NCBI GenBank assembly: GCA_946405645.1 | Contig: CAMJHW010000103.1 | Span: 1 to 5,447, forward strand | Direction of reading: 5' to 3' | Source of the DNA: an uncultured Bacteroidales bacterium | Lineage (GTDB): Bacteria; Bacteroidota; Bacteroidia; Bacteroidales; UBA932 | Length of the DNA stretch: 5,447 nt | Shown here: in pieces, positions 5,071 to 5,447 of the stretch | Layout: each line of letters opens with the position of its first letter | Numbering within the stretch: position 1 is the first letter of the stretch | Position numbers and translations under genes: made by a program | The notes under the pieces: generated by a model | What the model saw: the letters and a program-made list of their open reading frames with translations, nothing else | Databases searched by the model: none | Told to the model about the DNA's origin: nothing

Positions 5071-5447
5071 CTAGATAAGAGGCTCGGCGGTCATGGCGGC
5101 CGGCTGAGGGATGCCCATCAGCTTGAGGATGGTCGGAGCGACGTTGCAGAGGGCTCCGTCCTTGACGGACTTGACCTCGTCGCCGGCGTTGATCACCACG
5201 AACTGCACGGTATTGAGAGAGTGGGCGGTGTTGGGGCTGCCGTCGGCGTTGACCTCGAAGTCGGCGTTGCCGTGGTCGGCGGTCAGAAGAACGACGTAGC
5301 CGTGCGCGACGGCCTCATCCACCACGCGGCCGACGAGTTTGTCGATGCAGGCCACGGTCTGGGTCACGGCGGTGTAAACGCCGGTGTGGCCCACCATGTC
5401 ACCGTTGGCGAAATTGAGGATGATCATGTCCTGCTTCTCGCTGCGGA
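5071..5447 (-). CDS. gpmI: 2,3-bisphosphoglycerate-independent phosphoglycerate mutase, C-terminal part (runs off the window)
   Basis: The last 124 codons are visible, about a quarter of the usual length of about 510 aa. The enzyme interconverts 3- and 2-phosphoglycerate in glycolysis and gluconeogenesis and needs two Mn ions. Counting from the window edge, the fragment shows NFANGDMVGHTG with metal ligands D16 and H20, LLTADHGNADFE with D57 and H58, and PNTAHSLN with H75. These correspond to D403, H407, D444, H445 and H462 of the Bacillus stearothermophilus enzyme. The C-terminal VAPTILKLMGIPQPAAMT is also typical of the alkaline-phosphatase superfamily member. The frame is open to the edge: an internal ATG at 5427 is not the start, because RSEKQD precedes it in frame, as expected for this family. 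The stop at 5073-5071 is 4 nt from manA. Confidence 0.95.
   Translation of the reverse strand, partial: RSEKQDMIILNFANGDMVGHTGVYTAVTQTVACIDKLVGRVVDEAVAHGYVVLLTADHGNADFEVNADGSPNTAHSLNTVQFVVINAGDEVKSVKDGALCNVAPTILKLMGIPQPAAMTAEPLI

Noticed and set aside
4428..5078. A 216-codon plus-strand open frame opposite manA.
   Set aside because: It is antisense to manA, which has all its zinc ligands, and it shows no family signature of its own.

Overview
The window reads as a housekeeping stretch of a GC-rich Bacteroidota chromosome, most likely of the order Bacteroidales. Three things point there: the proteins resemble Bacteroidales family members (for example L13 beginning MDTLSYKT, and a single-chain five-helix b-type cytochrome of succinate dehydrogenase/fumarate reductase); most starts have A/T-rich leaders rather than strong Shine-Dalgarno sites; and the intergenic regions carry the Bacteroidota promoter form TTG/TTTG - about 20 nt - TAnnTTTG. 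No mobile element, CRISPR array, tRNA or rRNA is visible, and no stretch over 300 bases lacks a gene.

Layout, left to right. Positions 1-1964 are a minus-strand translation operon, in transcription order rplM (L13), rpsI (S9), rpsB (S2), tsf (EF-Ts, only its first 16 codons in the window). A good promoter lies at 2025-2056. The gaps are short (9 and 31 nt) except the 181 nt before rpsB, which can fold into three hairpins and is the most interesting noncoding piece here. Positions 2067-2792 (minus) hold a lone cytochrome b subunit gene of succinate dehydrogenase/fumarate reductase, without its flavoprotein or iron-sulfur partner genes beside it. A 112-nt divergent spacer holds back-to-back promoters. 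Positions 2905-4200 (plus) are pyrH (UMP kinase) and frr (ribosome recycling factor). Positions 4221-5447 (minus) are the 3' part of gpmI (cofactor-independent phosphoglycerate mutase) followed 4 nt later by manA (mannose-6-phosphate isomerase).

How the genes work together. rplM, rpsI, rpsB, tsf and frr all serve the ribosome cycle, and pyrH supplies UDP for RNA synthesis. The common bacterial order rpsB-tsf-pyrH-frr appears here split into two oppositely oriented units with the cytochrome gene between them. gpmI and manA belong to central sugar metabolism.

The clearest structural oddity is at the convergent frr/manA junction. Each gene's intrinsic terminator is written inside the last codons of the opposite gene, so the two mRNAs should overlap by about 100 nt at their 3' ends. 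I found no evidence for a novel defence, mobile or biosynthetic system. The points worth a second look are the rpsB leader, the reciprocal terminators, the orphan cytochrome gene, and the promoter/hairpin arrangement upstream of rplM.
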